This document shows positions 37,142 through 49,179 of a stretch of 64,000 bases of DNA, piece after piece. The position numbers and the translations under genes were made by a program. The stretch is from Ananas comosus. Taxonomy: Eukaryota; Streptophyta; Magnoliopsida; Poales; Bromeliaceae. The notes beneath the pieces are model-generated. The model was not told where the DNA came from. It searched no databases and saw only the letters and a list, made by a program, of their open reading frames with translations. The stretch's first letter is position 1, and each line of letters begins with the position of its first letter. The DNA lies in contig NC_033639.1 in NCBI RefSeq assembly GCF_001540865.1, positions 1,115,117 to 1,179,116 on the forward strand. Direction: 5' to 3'.

Positions 37142-39627
37142 GGCCAATTTGCATAAAAAATCCACTTATTTTGGGCTTTTGCAAAACTGGGCCACCGTTT
37201 TCGTTTTTGCAGATTCGGTCCACTTTTTCAGCAAACTGACCAAAATACCCTTTTTACTTTTTCTCTTTCCTCTTTCTCTCTCCTCTTCGTTTCTCTCGTT
37301 CTTTTTTTTTCTCGCCGGCAGAGCGGAGGCGGAAACGGTCCGTCTCGCCTCTCACCCTCATTCTCTAGCCCTCGCCCTCGCCCTCGCCCTTGCCCTCGTC
37401 CACGCACCCCCCACCTTCCTCGCCTCCAACCCCGCTAAGGCCGCGCCACGACTTTTTTTTTTTTTTCTTTTTTCTTTTCTTTTCTTCTCCGACTCTTCTC
37501 CACCGTCTCCGACGACGATGCCTCTCTCGTCCTTCTCGTCCTTCCCCGCCCTTCTCATCTCTCCCTCTCCCTCATTCTCTGCCGCCTCCGACGACGATGC
37601 ATCTTCGCCGGCGCCGACGTCGACACCGTGGAGGTCACTGCGGCGCTACAGGCTCGGAGCGGGGGTCCTTAGCGGTGTCGTCGCCGGCACCGTGGCTGTT
37701 GGCAGAGAAGGTGACAAAAAAAAATTATAGAAAAAACAGAAAAAAAAAAAAAGATAAAAAATTATATAAAAAGAAGGATGAACATCAAATTGTATCGTTA
37801 ACTGCAAAAAAAATTATAAGTTGCACTATTTAAGATGTAAACTGCAGCTTTAAGATGAAAACTACACTCTTTAAACGAAAATTACACTCTTTGAGAAATA
37901 TTTACACTGTTTCTCTTCTTATTACACTCTTTCAGATGTAAACTGCATCCATTAAGATGAAAGTTACACTCTTTAAACAAAAGTTGCACTGTTTCTCCTC
38001 TTGTTGCACCATTTCTCCTCTTGTTACACTATTTTTTATCTTAAACTGCACCCTTTTAAGAGATATTTATACTGTTTCTCCTCTTGTTGCACCATTTCTG
38101 TGTAAATAAGAGGAGAAATAGTGCAACAAGAGGAGAAACAGTGCAAGAAGAGAAGAAACTGCACTGTTTTAAGAGATATATATACTGTTTCTCCTCTTGT
38201 TGCACCATTTCTGTGTAAACAAGAGGAGAAATAGTGCAACAAGAGGAGAAACTGCACTGTTTTAAGAGATATATCTACTGTTTCTTCTCTTGTTGCACTG
38301 TTTCTCCTCTTGTTGCACCATTTCTGTGTAAACAATAGGAGAAATAGTGCAACAAGAGGAGAAACAATGCAATAAGAGGAGAAACTGCACCCTTTTAAGA
38401 GATATTTATACTGTTTCTCCTCTTGTTGCACTGTTTCTCCTCTTGTTGCACCATTTCTGTGTAAATAAGAGGAGAAATAGTGCAACAAGAGGAGAAACAG
38501 TGCAAGAAGAGAAGAAACTGCACTGTTTTAAGAGATATATATACTGTTTCTCCTCTTGTTGCACCATTTCTGTGTAAACAAGAGGAGAAATAGTGCAACA
38601 AGAGGAGAAACTGCACTGTTTTAAGAGATATATCTACTGTTTCTTCTCTTGTTGCACTGTTTCTCCTCTTGTTGCACCATTTCTGTGTAAACAATAGGAG
38701 AAATAGTGCAACAAGAGGAGAAACAATGCAATAAGAGGAGAAACTGCACCCTTTTAAGAGATATTTATACTGTTTCTCCTCTTGTTGCACTGTTTCTCCT
38801 CTTGTTGCACCATTTCTGTGTAAATAAGAGGAGAAATAGTGCAACAACAGGAGAAACAGTGCAACAAGAGGAGAAACAGTATAAATATCACTTAAAAGGA
38901 TGCAGTTTAAGATAAAAAATAGTATAATTTTCGTTCAAAGAGTATAATTTTTATCTTAAAGCAGCAGTTTACATCTTAAATAGTGCAACTTATAATTTTT
39001 TTTGTAATTAACGATGTAATTTCATCTTCATCCTTCTTTTTATATAATTTTTTATCTTTATTTTTTTTTCTGTTTTTTCTATAATTTTTTTGTCACCTTC
39101 TCTGCCAACAGCTACGGCGCCGGTGACGACGCCGCTAAGGACCCCCCGCTCCGAGGCTGTAGCGCCGCAGTGACCTCTACGGTGTCGACGTCGGCGCCGG
39201 CGAAGATAAATCGTCGTCGGAGGCGGCAGAAAATGAGGGAGAGGGAGAGATGAGAAGGGCGGGGAAGGGCGAGAGGCGTCGTCGTCGGAGACGGTGGAGA
39301 AGAGTCGGAGAAGAAAAGAAAAGAAAAAAGCAAAAAAAAAAAGTCGCGGCGCGGCCTTAACGGGGTCGGAGGTGAGGAAGGTGGGGGTGCATGGACGAGG
39401 GCAAGGGCGAAGGCGAGAGCATGAGAGTGAAAGGCCGCCTCCGCTCTACCGGCGAGAAAAAAAAAAAGAACGAGAGAAACGAAGAAGAGAGAGAAAGAGG
39501 AAAGAGAAAAAGTAATAAGGGTATTTTGGTCAGTTTGCTGAAAAAGCGGACCGAATCTGCAAAAATGAAAAAGGTGGCCCGATTTTGCAAAAGCCCAAAA
39601 TAAGTGGATTTTTTATGCAAATTGGCC
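37142..39627. mobile_element. Palindromic Mutator-like foldback transposon (MULE), 2.5 kb
   Basis: Starts 'ggccaatttgcataaaaaat' and ends with its exact complement. The inverted arms can be followed inward for about 700-900 bases on each side. The flanking 9-bp sequence taataaata is identical left (37133-37141) and right (39628-39636); a 9-bp duplication with long terminal inverted repeats is the hallmark of Mutator-like elements. Both arms carry a GC-rich coding-like stretch (37310-37700 and 39100-39460) with runs of CTCGCC and a CGACGACGATG motif, which may be captured gene sequence. No transposase is visible, so it is non-autonomous. The centre is a tandem array, listed separately. Confidence 0.88.
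38036..38890. repeat. 359-bp tandem array of AAGAGGAGAAA-type hairpins
   Basis: The stretch starting near 38036 repeats at 38395 almost perfectly (period 359). Each unit is made of sub-repeats such as 'gtgcaacaagaggagaaac' and their complements 'tttctcctcttgttgcac', so it can form nested hairpins. A frame of 150 codons recurs in each unit on the minus strand, but it follows from the repeat composition and is not taken as a gene. Confidence 0.85.
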
Positions 39628-39814
39628 TAATAAATATAAAGAAAAAATTGAAATAAAAATATAGTAGCATAAATTAATCAAAAAATTAATGAGCTGTGAC
39701 AGTTCCAGGAGAAAATTACATGAATGCCACTCCAACAACCTCTGCAAATCCTACCAAACCTTCACAAGTTACAGCATCTTGTAACTTCAAATACAATCAC
39801 TATAATTTTACACT

Positions 39815-40128
39815 TTTTAATTTTACTACCATTTGATTTAAAGTGTATTAATTTAATACTCTGTGATTTTATTTTTCTCTTTTTGTCACCCCCTTCGTTA
39901 ACTTTTTGTTAAATCATATACAAATTTTTAGATACCCCAACTATAGTTTATCGAATATTTATTTTAGTACCCTTTAGTTTTATCTTTGTCACTGATTTAA
40001 TGAAAAAAAATTAGTGAAGGGAGAACGAAAAGAAAAAATAAAATCATAGGGTATGAAAGTGATACACTTTAAATCATAGGGTACTAAAGTGAAAAAGTGT
40101 AAAACCATATGGGTGGCATTTAAAATTT
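39815..40128. mobile_element. Foldback MITE, family A, copy 4
   Basis: Left arm 'gatttaaagtgtattaat', right arm 'gatacactttaaatcat', centre 'gatttaatgaaaaaaaatt'. Same family as 2428, 16140, 36117 and 61586. Confidence 0.7.
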
Positions 40129-40207
40129 TTCCTTAAAAAACGAAAAAAAAAATCTTGTTAAACTAACATAGAACCCGAACTTTGCAGTGAATAATTATTA
40201 TTTTAAT

Positions 40208-40208
<1 letters not shown>

Positions 40209-40264
<56 letters not shown>
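40209..40264. repeat. TA microsatellite
   Basis: About 28 TA units; a second shorter run lies at about 40339-40364. No foldback element is inserted here. Confidence 0.9.
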
Positions 40265-40269
<5 letters not shown>

Positions 40270-40724
40270 ATATAATTATTAAGAATTGAAGATTGAAAAA
40301 GTTATAACTTAAAAAGCACAGTCAAAATGCCTATTAGAGTATATATATATATATATATATATATTATGAGAAATCTAAATATAAAATATATTTAATTTGT
40401 ACTTATGTGAATATTTCATACAACAAAAGATATTAAATTTATTCTTTTAAAATTAGTTCTGTATCATAACAGTTACTAACTCTACATTAGGAGTTTATGC
40501 GTCAAATGAATATATATAAACATATCTCAACTATCAGCCATTTTGAAATAGGTTTTTCAACCTTTTTTTGTTATTTTTATTTTAATATTTTAGAATTATG
40601 TGCTTTTGAATTTTGTGATAGAAAAATCTAAAAGAGAGAGAGTTGTGAGAAAGTTAGGGTTCTCGAGCATAATAATTACCTAGAAGAGAAAAAAAAGAAA
40701 AAGAAAAAAGAGGGGATAGAAAGA

Positions 40725-41075
40725 GATCTTATAAGATATGATAAAAAGAGAGGAGGAGAGAGAGAAAGAGAATGAGAGAAGAGAGAGAGAAAGAGAGATA
40801 TGATATGATTGAAAAATCAAACAGAGAGAATTGTGAAAGTGAGAGTTAGGATCATCCTACAAAAGAGAGAGGGGAGGGGGGAGAAAGAGATCTTATAAGA
40901 TATGATAAAAAGAGAGGAGGAGAGAGAGAAAGAGAATGAGAGAAGAGAGAGAGAAAGAGAGATATGATATGATTGAAAAATCAAACAGAGAGAATTGTGA
41001 AAGTGAGAGTTAGGATCATCCTACAAAAGAGAGAGGGGAGGGGGGAGAAAGAGATCTTATAAGATATGATAGAGA
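40725..41075. repeat. 164-bp tandem repeat, GA-rich
   Basis: The landmark gatcttataagatatgat occurs at 40725, 40889 and 41053, a constant spacing of 164 bases. Two full units and the start of a third are present, made mostly of GAGA words with 'gattgaaaaatcaaac' and 'gagttaggatcatcc' inside. Confidence 0.9.
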
Positions 41076-41546
41076 GAAAGGAGAGGGGAGAAAGAGAGAG
41101 AATGAGAGAAGAAAAGATGAAGAGACTACCATGTAGAGAGAACGAAGGAAAGCGCACATACCTCTCGCTAACTACATCGGATGATGAGCACTCGCATCGA
41201 GGGGCAGAGCAGAGTTGCATTCATCTAAACTCAGAACCACTGCTCACAGCACCCCGAACATCTACCGCTTTCGATCTGATACCTCTTAATTCAGAGAGGA
41301 AATGCGCACTTGTATGACAGGAACCATCAAATTATATATCGTATAGATTTTTATTTAAAATTTTATTATATGAAATATTACCAACTTAAGAAATGTGCGC
41401 CATACCATAATAATTGTAAGGGACATTTAAAAAATTTTCACACTAATCCAAAACTTTTACCCAAAGTTTGCTTTTTCTCTTTTTTTTTCCAAAATATTAA
41501 AATAAAATATTTAGCATTTCAAACTTTTAAAAACTACTATAATTTA

Positions 41547-41548
<2 letters not shown>
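41076..41548. other. Unassigned intergenic DNA
   Basis: Begins GA-rich and is more mixed in composition around 41120-41320. A frame of 83 codons there matches nothing I recognise. I see no splice-supported exon. Confidence 0.4.
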
Positions 41549-41589
<41 letters not shown>

Positions 41590-41592
<3 letters not shown>

Positions 41593-41838
41593 CGGCTACC
41601 ATACTATCGATAGTACCAAGCATTTGGTACTATTGAGTTTTCTACCGTTAGATCTACCCTCTGATCAGTTCCACCCGTTAGATTATAATATTAAACCAAC
41701 CACTCACTCAATCCTAGGGGACCACTATCAATTTAACCGGGGACCACTATCATCCTAACCGCACATCTTTTCATCCAACGGCCGAAAATTCAATAGTACC
41801 AAGGACTTGGAACTATTGATAGTATAGTAGCATAATTC
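41590..41838. mobile_element. (TA)n-flanked foldback element, short type
   Basis: Bounded by a TA run ending at about 41588 and another at about 41840. The left end 'gtccggctaccatactatcg' pairs with the right end 'actattgatagtatagtagc'. The centre has 'caatcctaggggaccact', as at 29479-29760. Confidence 0.75.
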
Positions 41839-41857
41839 TATATATATATATATATAA

Positions 41858-42092
41858 AGAGTTAGGCTGAAATACTATTAATGGCATAATTAAGCTGTGG
41901 ATACTATCCGATTTTTAGCCGTTAGATCTATTTCTTTGATTATTTTTACCATTGGATCAATACTTTTCCATCAACTATTATTAAATCCTAGGGGACCGCT
42001 ACCATGCTAATCCTAAAATTTTTCATCCAAAAATTATAAACTTTGTAGTAAAAGAGCCTAAATATTATTAAAAATTTTCCATCCCAACTCTA
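41858..42092. mobile_element. (TA)n-flanked foldback element, short type, second in series
   Basis: Follows the previous element after a short TA run. Left 'gagttaggctgaaatactat', right 'ccatcccaactctatat', centre 'aaatcctaggggaccgc'. Arms more diverged. Confidence 0.65.
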
Positions 42093-42809
42093 TATATCAA
42101 TATCAGTTTTTTATAAGTTATAAATCCATCAACCTCGATGTCATTTTATATTTTTAGTACATGCCACATTTCCTTTTTAATTTAATTCATATTACCAATT
42201 AGTTTCAGAGTCTTTCTCTAATTATAACTTAGATTATTGGACTGAAAAAAATTGTAAATTGACTGAGCATCACAATTTGCAAACACGCCAAGTACAACCA
42301 ACATTTTTTTTCTTTCTTTTCTTTATAACAAGATTAAAGCAAATCACTATAAATATTTGGATTTTGGATTTTCAAATTTCCAAATTAAAAGTTCAAGCAC
42401 CAAAATTTCGGTGCAATTCAACCCCTTGTTGGCCATCAACTGGTGCGTATCAACCATACAAAATTTGTATTTAAACACACGAAAAAATGAAAAAACAGCA
42501 ACAATACCAACCGAGACCCAGCGCCGAGATTTTGATGTGCTTTCAAAATTGGAGCTCACAATACATGCTCATAAATTACAGCGCAGATACTCTCCTCTCT
42601 CTCTCTTGAAAAAGATTCAAATTTGTCAAATTTGTCACAAGAAATGAAGAAATAGCTCAAAAGTGGCAGGAAAGGTTCTTCCAATCAATTTCATTTACTG
42701 TTCTTGAGAAAAAGAAAAGGAAGATCAATCAATCTCTTGTTCCATTCCTGGGACCAGATGAATGGTAAGGTTTAATTTCCGTCTTTCTCGATAGACCAAT
42801 CATTGCACA
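42093..42809. other. mtKAS 3' flank and intergenic DNA
   Basis: The part nearest 42809 is presumably the 3' untranslated region of the minus-strand mtKAS gene. No other feature recognised apart from a short CT run near 42592-42606. Confidence 0.5.
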
Positions 42810-43252
42810 CTAAGGCGGGGCGGAGAACAAGAGAGAAGCATTGGTCCCGCCGAAGCCAAAAGAGTTGGAAAGCGCGGCTCGTATTTGCATCGTCTTCGCG
42901 GCGCTTAAGGGCATGTATTCTCCTTCGAAAGCCGGGTCCGGTCTCTCGAGATTGAGTGTTGGAGGAGCAATCCCCTGAAACCAAACACATCGTAGTAAGC
43001 CGTAATTAAAATTACTTCAAACATGGTGCCCTTAAGAGCAAAGCGTAAAAGTAGTAAAAGAAACAAAGAAGAGAATTTGCTACAGATAGTTTTGTTGCGG
43101 GTCACAAGGCATGCGAAGCAACTTAGCTTGAAGAAGCTTCGATCGATCAATGGTAGAATATGAGTCGAGCATAGATATGCATGTTTCGTGAAAATAATAT
43201 TTTATTTGCTCAATAATAAATTACCGTTCAAGGTTGAATGTTACGAGGGCGT

Positions 43253-43325
<73 letters not shown>

Positions 43326-43678
43326 TTGCTTCGTACGATTCACGAGGAGTTGGTGTTCTACTACAAATGGTTTTTTTTGAAGAGGGGTATTTGGTAGGTA
43401 CAAGGCTACACGTGCAAGAGTTATGGAAGAGCATGCATGAAAATTCAGTTTTCACAGAGATATATGAATCATAAACGATTTGGCATTTATCTAAATTTCT
43501 CTATTTATATATTGTATCGATGTTTTTTATAGCTTTATATCAATCAATGGCTTACTTTCTAATTGTAAAACCTTTTCCCCTGCAAATAAATTTCAGTCTT
43601 AAGGTTACACTTAAGCATCTATATAATTTTATCTTGGTTTATACTTTATGGATAATACGCACACAAACAAAACACGCC

Positions 43679-43721
<43 letters not shown>

Positions 43722-46700
43722 TGTTCAGTGAACATACATGGTGGATAGCTAGGACAGTGAAGATCGCTTCAACAGACCCGGCTGCTCCAAGTAGATGACC
43801 AGTAGCCCCCTAAAGATTATTTCAAAAATTAGCGCGTCACGCAACTGCAGAGCTAAAGGAAAAAAGGGTAGAGGCATCAAACACTACCTTTGTGGAGGAC
43901 AACGCTAGAGCACCTGATGTTGCATGGTCTGAGAAGACCGACATGATAGCATGGGCTTCTACTGCGTCACCTAAAGACAGTGGCATCTCAAACAATAAGC
44001 GAATTTTGCTTCGGCTCAATTTTAATCAACAAAGAGAACTTTAAAGCACTCAGTAAAACTATTTTGTTGTACAGCATGAAACTGCTATGCATCTTACCTA
44101 GAGGAGTTGATGTGGCATGAGCATTTACGTAATCTACTTGACTTGGATGAAGCCCGGACTTTTACATGCAACAGTAAAAAGAAAAACAAAAAACAAAAAC
44201 AAAAAGAAAAAGTTACGGCCATTTTGCACAAAGAAGTCCATTATTATTATTATTATTTTACAGTTTTCAGCTAAAATATACTTGTATGGCATAAAAGCCT
44301 TGTGGCCAAAATCATTGCGCAAAAGTCCCAAAAGTTGATCGTTCACAATATTTGATACATGATGGTAATCTAAGATTTAGAGAGAAATAAATTGCTGTCA
44401 AGTATTGTTCTGCAAATATAAGGACTAAATAAGAGAAAGTTGATTTAACGAATACACATGCCAAAGAAATCTGAAGTAATAGAATCACTTCTTCAGGCTA
44501 GATAGATATGCATAGAAATTGTGCGGCTTATATTGTTACAGGCAGAGGATTCCTGCAGTAGAATATAATACCTGTTCTAATGCCCGCTTCATGGATAAAA
44601 TAGCACCCTTTCCGTCACTCTGTGGTTGAGTTATGTGATGAGCGTCGCCTAACAGAATCAAGTTCATAAGATCACAAATCAAGGGACTGAGAAATGGTAG
44701 AACAATCTAAACTTTTTATTTGAAATAGAAGGATACCGGACATTCCATATCCTCGGACTTCTGCATAAATTTTCGCTCCTCGTTCCTTTGCATGATCAAG
44801 TGACTTTTTACGAGGGCAGATATGCAAGTTCGTTCGCAAGGAAGGACAAAACATTACGAGAGGAAACTTGCCACAAAGAAAAACAGAAGAACATAGAAAA
44901 GGACACTAACAATAAGTTTAATACGATCTGCTTCTCTTGGCTAATGTGCCGATTTGGTCTGGCATGTAGCAGGTTTTCGTAATCCAAGAAGCAGCCATCA
45001 AATGTTTGGCAAACATAAATCACAGAGTTTTTGCAGCAGCAGAAAGCCAAAATGATTTTCTGAGCCCGAAAATAGAAGCTCTAATCATAAGCTTCTGTTC
45101 TGCCGCAATTGGAAGTTGTATCAAAAAGGGCCATTCTAATGAAAAAATCGGTAGTACTTTTTCGAACAACTATACTTAAACAGCAATTCTACAAAAGCTA
45201 TAGTCAGGTCAAATGGGCTCTATTTGATATGAGCATCGTGTTCTAATTCAGCCCGTAAAACTCTCTGCTCCAGTAACATCGTAAATCTCCTTCCGTTGGA
45301 CCTTTTAGACACTTCAACTACATGCATATGTTGTCAAAAGTCCAACCAACAAAAGCCAATCCCATTTATTTCTGATGCCCTAATATAGCCCCTGATAATC
45401 ATTTTATATGATAAAGAATATAGAAAGCAACCAACCAGACGGTACAGTTTAGAGACTTTCCAAATAGGAGATAAAATCAAGTAATCAAGACTAAATAACA
45501 ACAACAGGAACGAAAAAGAAAGAAATCTTTCTCAGAACTCACCTCCAACACCATGACACCGGAACCTTCACCAATCCTGGTTAGCCATGATGTTTTTGTA
45601 CAAATTATAACATATAAAAAAATACAATATAACCAATAAAGATGAAGAGCAACAAGAAGGCAAAGCTTACACGAATCCATCTCTACCGCAATCAAATGGT
45701 CGAGAAGAAACTTGAGGGAGAGAATTGTACTTTGTACTCAATGCCCTCAACCTACATAAGCAAGAAGCACATTGTAAAGCAGCAGGCCGAAATAATTCCC
45801 CAATACTTGCATATAATACCGACAGAAGAACATGGAAAGGCAGAGAAGTGATGTAGAACAAAGGATTTTATTGCTGTGTGACAAATTTACAACAATCAAT
45901 CTTGCTACTAAAATTGATGGTGTTTACAGAGCTCTGAATATCATTCTGTTGGTTACCTAGCAGAACCTCAACGAAGCAGCTTCATGTAAAAAGAAAAAAA
46001 AGAAAGTTGATGGAAGGGAAGAAAAGCGAAGGAGGGAGCTATACTAAAGTAAAGATTTCTAGAAGCAATTGTAGCAAAGTGGGAAAAGAAGGGCATAGAG
46101 GGATAAGAGTTTTAGACAAGCTGAACCAGCGACACTTGCCTAGAAAAACCAGCAATTGATAGAGCATCAATGCTGGACTCGGTTCCTCCAGCAATCATAA
46201 CATCCGCATCTCCAAATTGAATCATCCTTGCGGCATCGCCAATAGAGTGGGCCCCAGTGGCACAGGCTGTCACAGCAGCATGGTTTGGACCCTAAATTAA
46301 AAGATATGCCCTTTCTAGAATAACATATATTACCAATTTCAAAGCACATTTTATAAATTAGACAAAACTATTCAATGAATAAGCTTGATTGTAAACTCAC
46401 TTGGAATCCATACTTCATGCTGACATGCCCCGATGCCATGTTGATCAATATCCTAGGGATGAAGTATGGGCTAAGCCGACGTAAACGCTGTGTTCACGAA
46501 GTGAAGAACATAATATTATCCACCAATATCACGAGTGCGGTAATGATCCCAAATAGGCAAGAAACTATACTTTGCACAAAGAGCAAACGAGAAACATAAT
46601 CTTGCGACAAGAAGAGAAAAAACACCTTTTCACAAATCAGTTGTGACGCATCTAAAATGTCTGGGATGCTTCCAATTCCCCCACCAATTGAAACACCCTG

Positions 46701-48962
46701 GTGTTTCTCAAATTAGTGTACCAAAAAAAAAGTGAAAATGAACCGTACTTCCACGTTTCCTCGAAAGTAGATAACTACCGTTCTTTCTTTCTTTTCAACT
46801 TCAGTTGGTAACCAGTTTGCATCTCTAAGAGCCTCATCAGTTGCGCATAGCGCATATGCTATAAATCTGGCTACAGATTTATTATCCTGGGCACAAAATT
46901 CAATCAATCAACATAAGAAAACGTATAATCAGGGTGAATTGGCGATATCTGTGGAATCATAAGGCAAGCATTCACTGTTGTGATTGTCAGAGGAAGAAAA
47001 TAACCAATTCACTTTCACTTAAACATATATGACACATCACACATCATATGACCCTAAGTAGTTAATAATAGTTAAAAGGTCAGAAACAATGTTATAGACG
47101 TAGAGAGTCCATTGATTTAAACATTACAAGAACTTAGAAAGAGAGTGAGTGGTGAATTTCTAATAAATGAATCACATTAAGCAAGTCATTTACTATGGCA
47201 TATTAGTCCATCATGCATCCAGGACGTTGCAATTAAAAAAAAAAAAAACCATATAATGAGTAATTCGAGTAGCAAAAAGAAAATCAGATATCATGACTAG
47301 GCAGCCGGCACTAAAACCCATGAGTTGCCTAGACAGTCGGTTAACAATATCTAGACATAGAAAACAGCACATGCCAAGAAATGGCTAATAATAATACAAT
47401 TTAGGTAAGGGAAGTACAAGAAGAATGAAACAACTTAATGCAGTTATTATTACAAAGGAGATTCTGGAGCACCCATAACAACATTTAGGGGCCGTTTGGT
47501 TGCATGTAGTTGCAACTGCATGGCGGTTGTAATTGAATGCAAATGCAAATTTGGTGTTTGGTTTGATATATTTAACTCTAACTACTGCAGTAGGAACTGC
47601 AGGAGGAGGTCCAACTGCAGCAGTTGGAGAAAATAACTTTAAATAAAAAGTAACCTTATCTCTTTAAATATTTTTTAAACAAAAAATAATTTTTTTTTAC
47701 ATTGGAGGTAATATCACCATCATATATAATAAAATTTTAAAAATTATTTCTCAACTACATGCAACCAAACAAATTATTTATAGTTGCAGCGCTTCTACTA
47801 CACCCAACCAAACATGATGTATGTAGTTATAACTACTGTATTTCCAACTGTATGTATCTCCAACTACACTGCATTTGTAATTACATCTAACCAAACGGCC
47901 CCTTAGATGTGACTGAAATGTTGCCTCCAAACCCCAACAATGAACTACAGCAGGCGAAAAACATATGAAACATATCATTAACAATTCCACACAAAAACCC
48001 AATCTAGATTAGTATTAAACATTGCAAGAGAGTGAAGAAGAATGACTGCAGTAATGACTTCTCTAAGAACAACTGTTCCAGCATGGATGCTAATAGCAAA
48101 AGCATGGAAGAATCAAACTGATGCAATAAACAAAACCCTAACTCCAAAATTCCCTTTTTCACCTTACACTGCTCTCCAAATCAGGAATTACATTGAAAAA
48201 GACAAAACTCAGGTCTCAAAATTTCTCATCGTGCTCACAGAAACAGTAGAACAAACAAATAACCCAAGACCTATATTAAAGTATCAAAAAAAAAAAAAAC
48301 CCCTATGATTTCTTGTTCCCAATCCAAAATCCCATCTTTCACCTTATATTGCTCCCAAAAAACAGAACTTTAGATTGAAAGAAATAAAATCCCATTTCCC
48401 GAAACCCTAAACCCTTATCATAAACGACTAAGCCTCAAACCCTAAACCTAATTAACCATTTTTAGTGAAACTTAAAACGAAAGGAAGGCTCAACTATCCA
48501 AGTATCAAACAAAAACCCTAGTGAGATGTCGTTTAAACCTTGGATTGGATCCACGCATCCTCATCGAACTCCCCCTCCTCCTTGCCGCGGGGGACCGCGG
48601 CGGCGACCTTGGAGGGGAGCTGGTCGTAGGTGTGCGCCACCGCGGCCTCATCGAAGCCGTCCATCCGGAGATCGGACGGCGCCAGCGCCCGCACCCCGCA
48701 CCGCCCCTCCACGAGGGCGCGCCACGCGGGACCCACCCCGCACCCCAGCGGAGTCACCGCTCCCAACCCTACTTTTTCATTGCTCGTTGGATCAGATGCG
48801 ATGGGGACGGTGGAGACCGAGAAGAGGATTAGGGTTTTGGAGGGGATTAGGGTTTTGGATACCTGTCACCACGACGCGGCGGAGGGGGGCGGCGCGCGGC
48901 GGCGGAGGGAGCGGCGCCGACGAGAAGAGGCGGCGGAGTAGCTTCGCGGTGGTGGCGCTCAT
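42810..48962 (-). CDS. Mitochondrial 3-oxoacyl-ACP synthase (mtKAS)
   Basis: Condensing enzyme of type II fatty-acid synthesis; the mitochondrial form supplies precursors such as the octanoyl chain for lipoate. Fourteen exons join to 462 aa, the expected length: 48962-48863, 48768-48539, 46886-46779, 46697-46626, 46487-46401, 46291-46140, 45751-45671, 45576-45543, 44803-44737, 44648-44572, 44158-44098, 43970-43888, 43809-43738, 42974-42810. The Cys-His-His triad is visible: Cys about 209 in VTACATG, His about 350 in [11 protein letters not shown] and His about 389 in [25 protein letters not shown] is near the end. The N terminus, [16 protein letters not shown], is basic, hydroxylated and acid-free, as expected of a mitochondrial presequence, which separates it from plastid KAS forms. 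Intron 6 begins GC (TAG then GCAAGT) and ends AG. Intron 2 carries a Tourist-like MITE. No frameshift is present. Confidence 0.96.
43254..43322. repeat. Compound AC / AT microsatellite in mtKAS intron 13
   Basis: About 20 AC units running directly into AT units. The same intron has a GA run at about 43684-43718, just before exon 13 on the minus strand. Confidence 0.9.
47488..47902. mobile_element. Tourist-like MITE (PIF/Harbinger type) in mtKAS intron 2
   Basis: Terminal inverted repeats 'ggggccgtttggttgcatg' and 'aaccaaacggcccc'. The flanking 3-bp sequence TTA is identical on both sides (47485-47487 and 47903-47905), the usual target duplication of the PIF/Harbinger group. 415 bp, no coding sequence, rich in inverted 'gtagttgcaactgca' words. 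Confidence 0.85.
48400..48450. promoter_or_regulatory. Telo-box-like motifs near the mtKAS 5' end
   Basis: Three AAACCCTAA-type motifs lie on the plus strand within the first 150 bases of mtKAS intron 2; similar motifs occur at about 53255-53265 in the phytocyanin exon. Telo boxes near plant transcription starts are associated with expression in dividing cells. A role here is inference. Confidence 0.35.
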
Positions 48963-49179
48963 TTTTTTTGGATTTTTTTTTTTTTTTAGTTTAAAATACA
49001 TAAAATTCTTTATAAATAAATTCACAATTTCTCACCTTTGTTTTGTGACATTCCAAAACCTTTATAATATAATTTACTTATTACAGTGTTAACGAAGAAA
49101 GTAACATAATTAAATTATTCTTGTTTATTATTATATAAATAAAAAGTAATTTTTAAATATATTTTTATATTTTTTATAT
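48963..49179. other. Upstream region of mtKAS
   Basis: AT-rich sequence preceding the mtKAS start codon (minus strand), presumably leader and promoter. No clear TATA box position can be chosen among many AT-rich candidates. Confidence 0.4.

Noticed and set aside
37149..37730. 193-codon frame on the plus strand
   Set aside because: It lies in the MULE arm and is a low-complexity translation of CTCGCC and T-rich runs, mirrored in the other arm.
38036..38847. Two near-identical 150-codon frames on the minus strand
   Set aside because: They are read through the 359-bp tandem array and consist of repeated GATRGETVQQEE-like words. There is no start context, family or splice support.
37830..38900. 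CRISPR-like regular array
   Set aside because: The units are tandem hairpins without unique spacers, inside a plant transposon. Nothing else suggests prokaryotic DNA.
48395..48455. Interstitial telomere repeat
   Set aside because: Only a few scattered AAACCCTAA motifs, not a tandem array; better described as telo-box-like motifs.
48526..49092. 188-codon GC-rich frame on the plus strand
   Set aside because: Antisense shadow of mtKAS exons 1 and 2, which are clearly coding on the minus strand.
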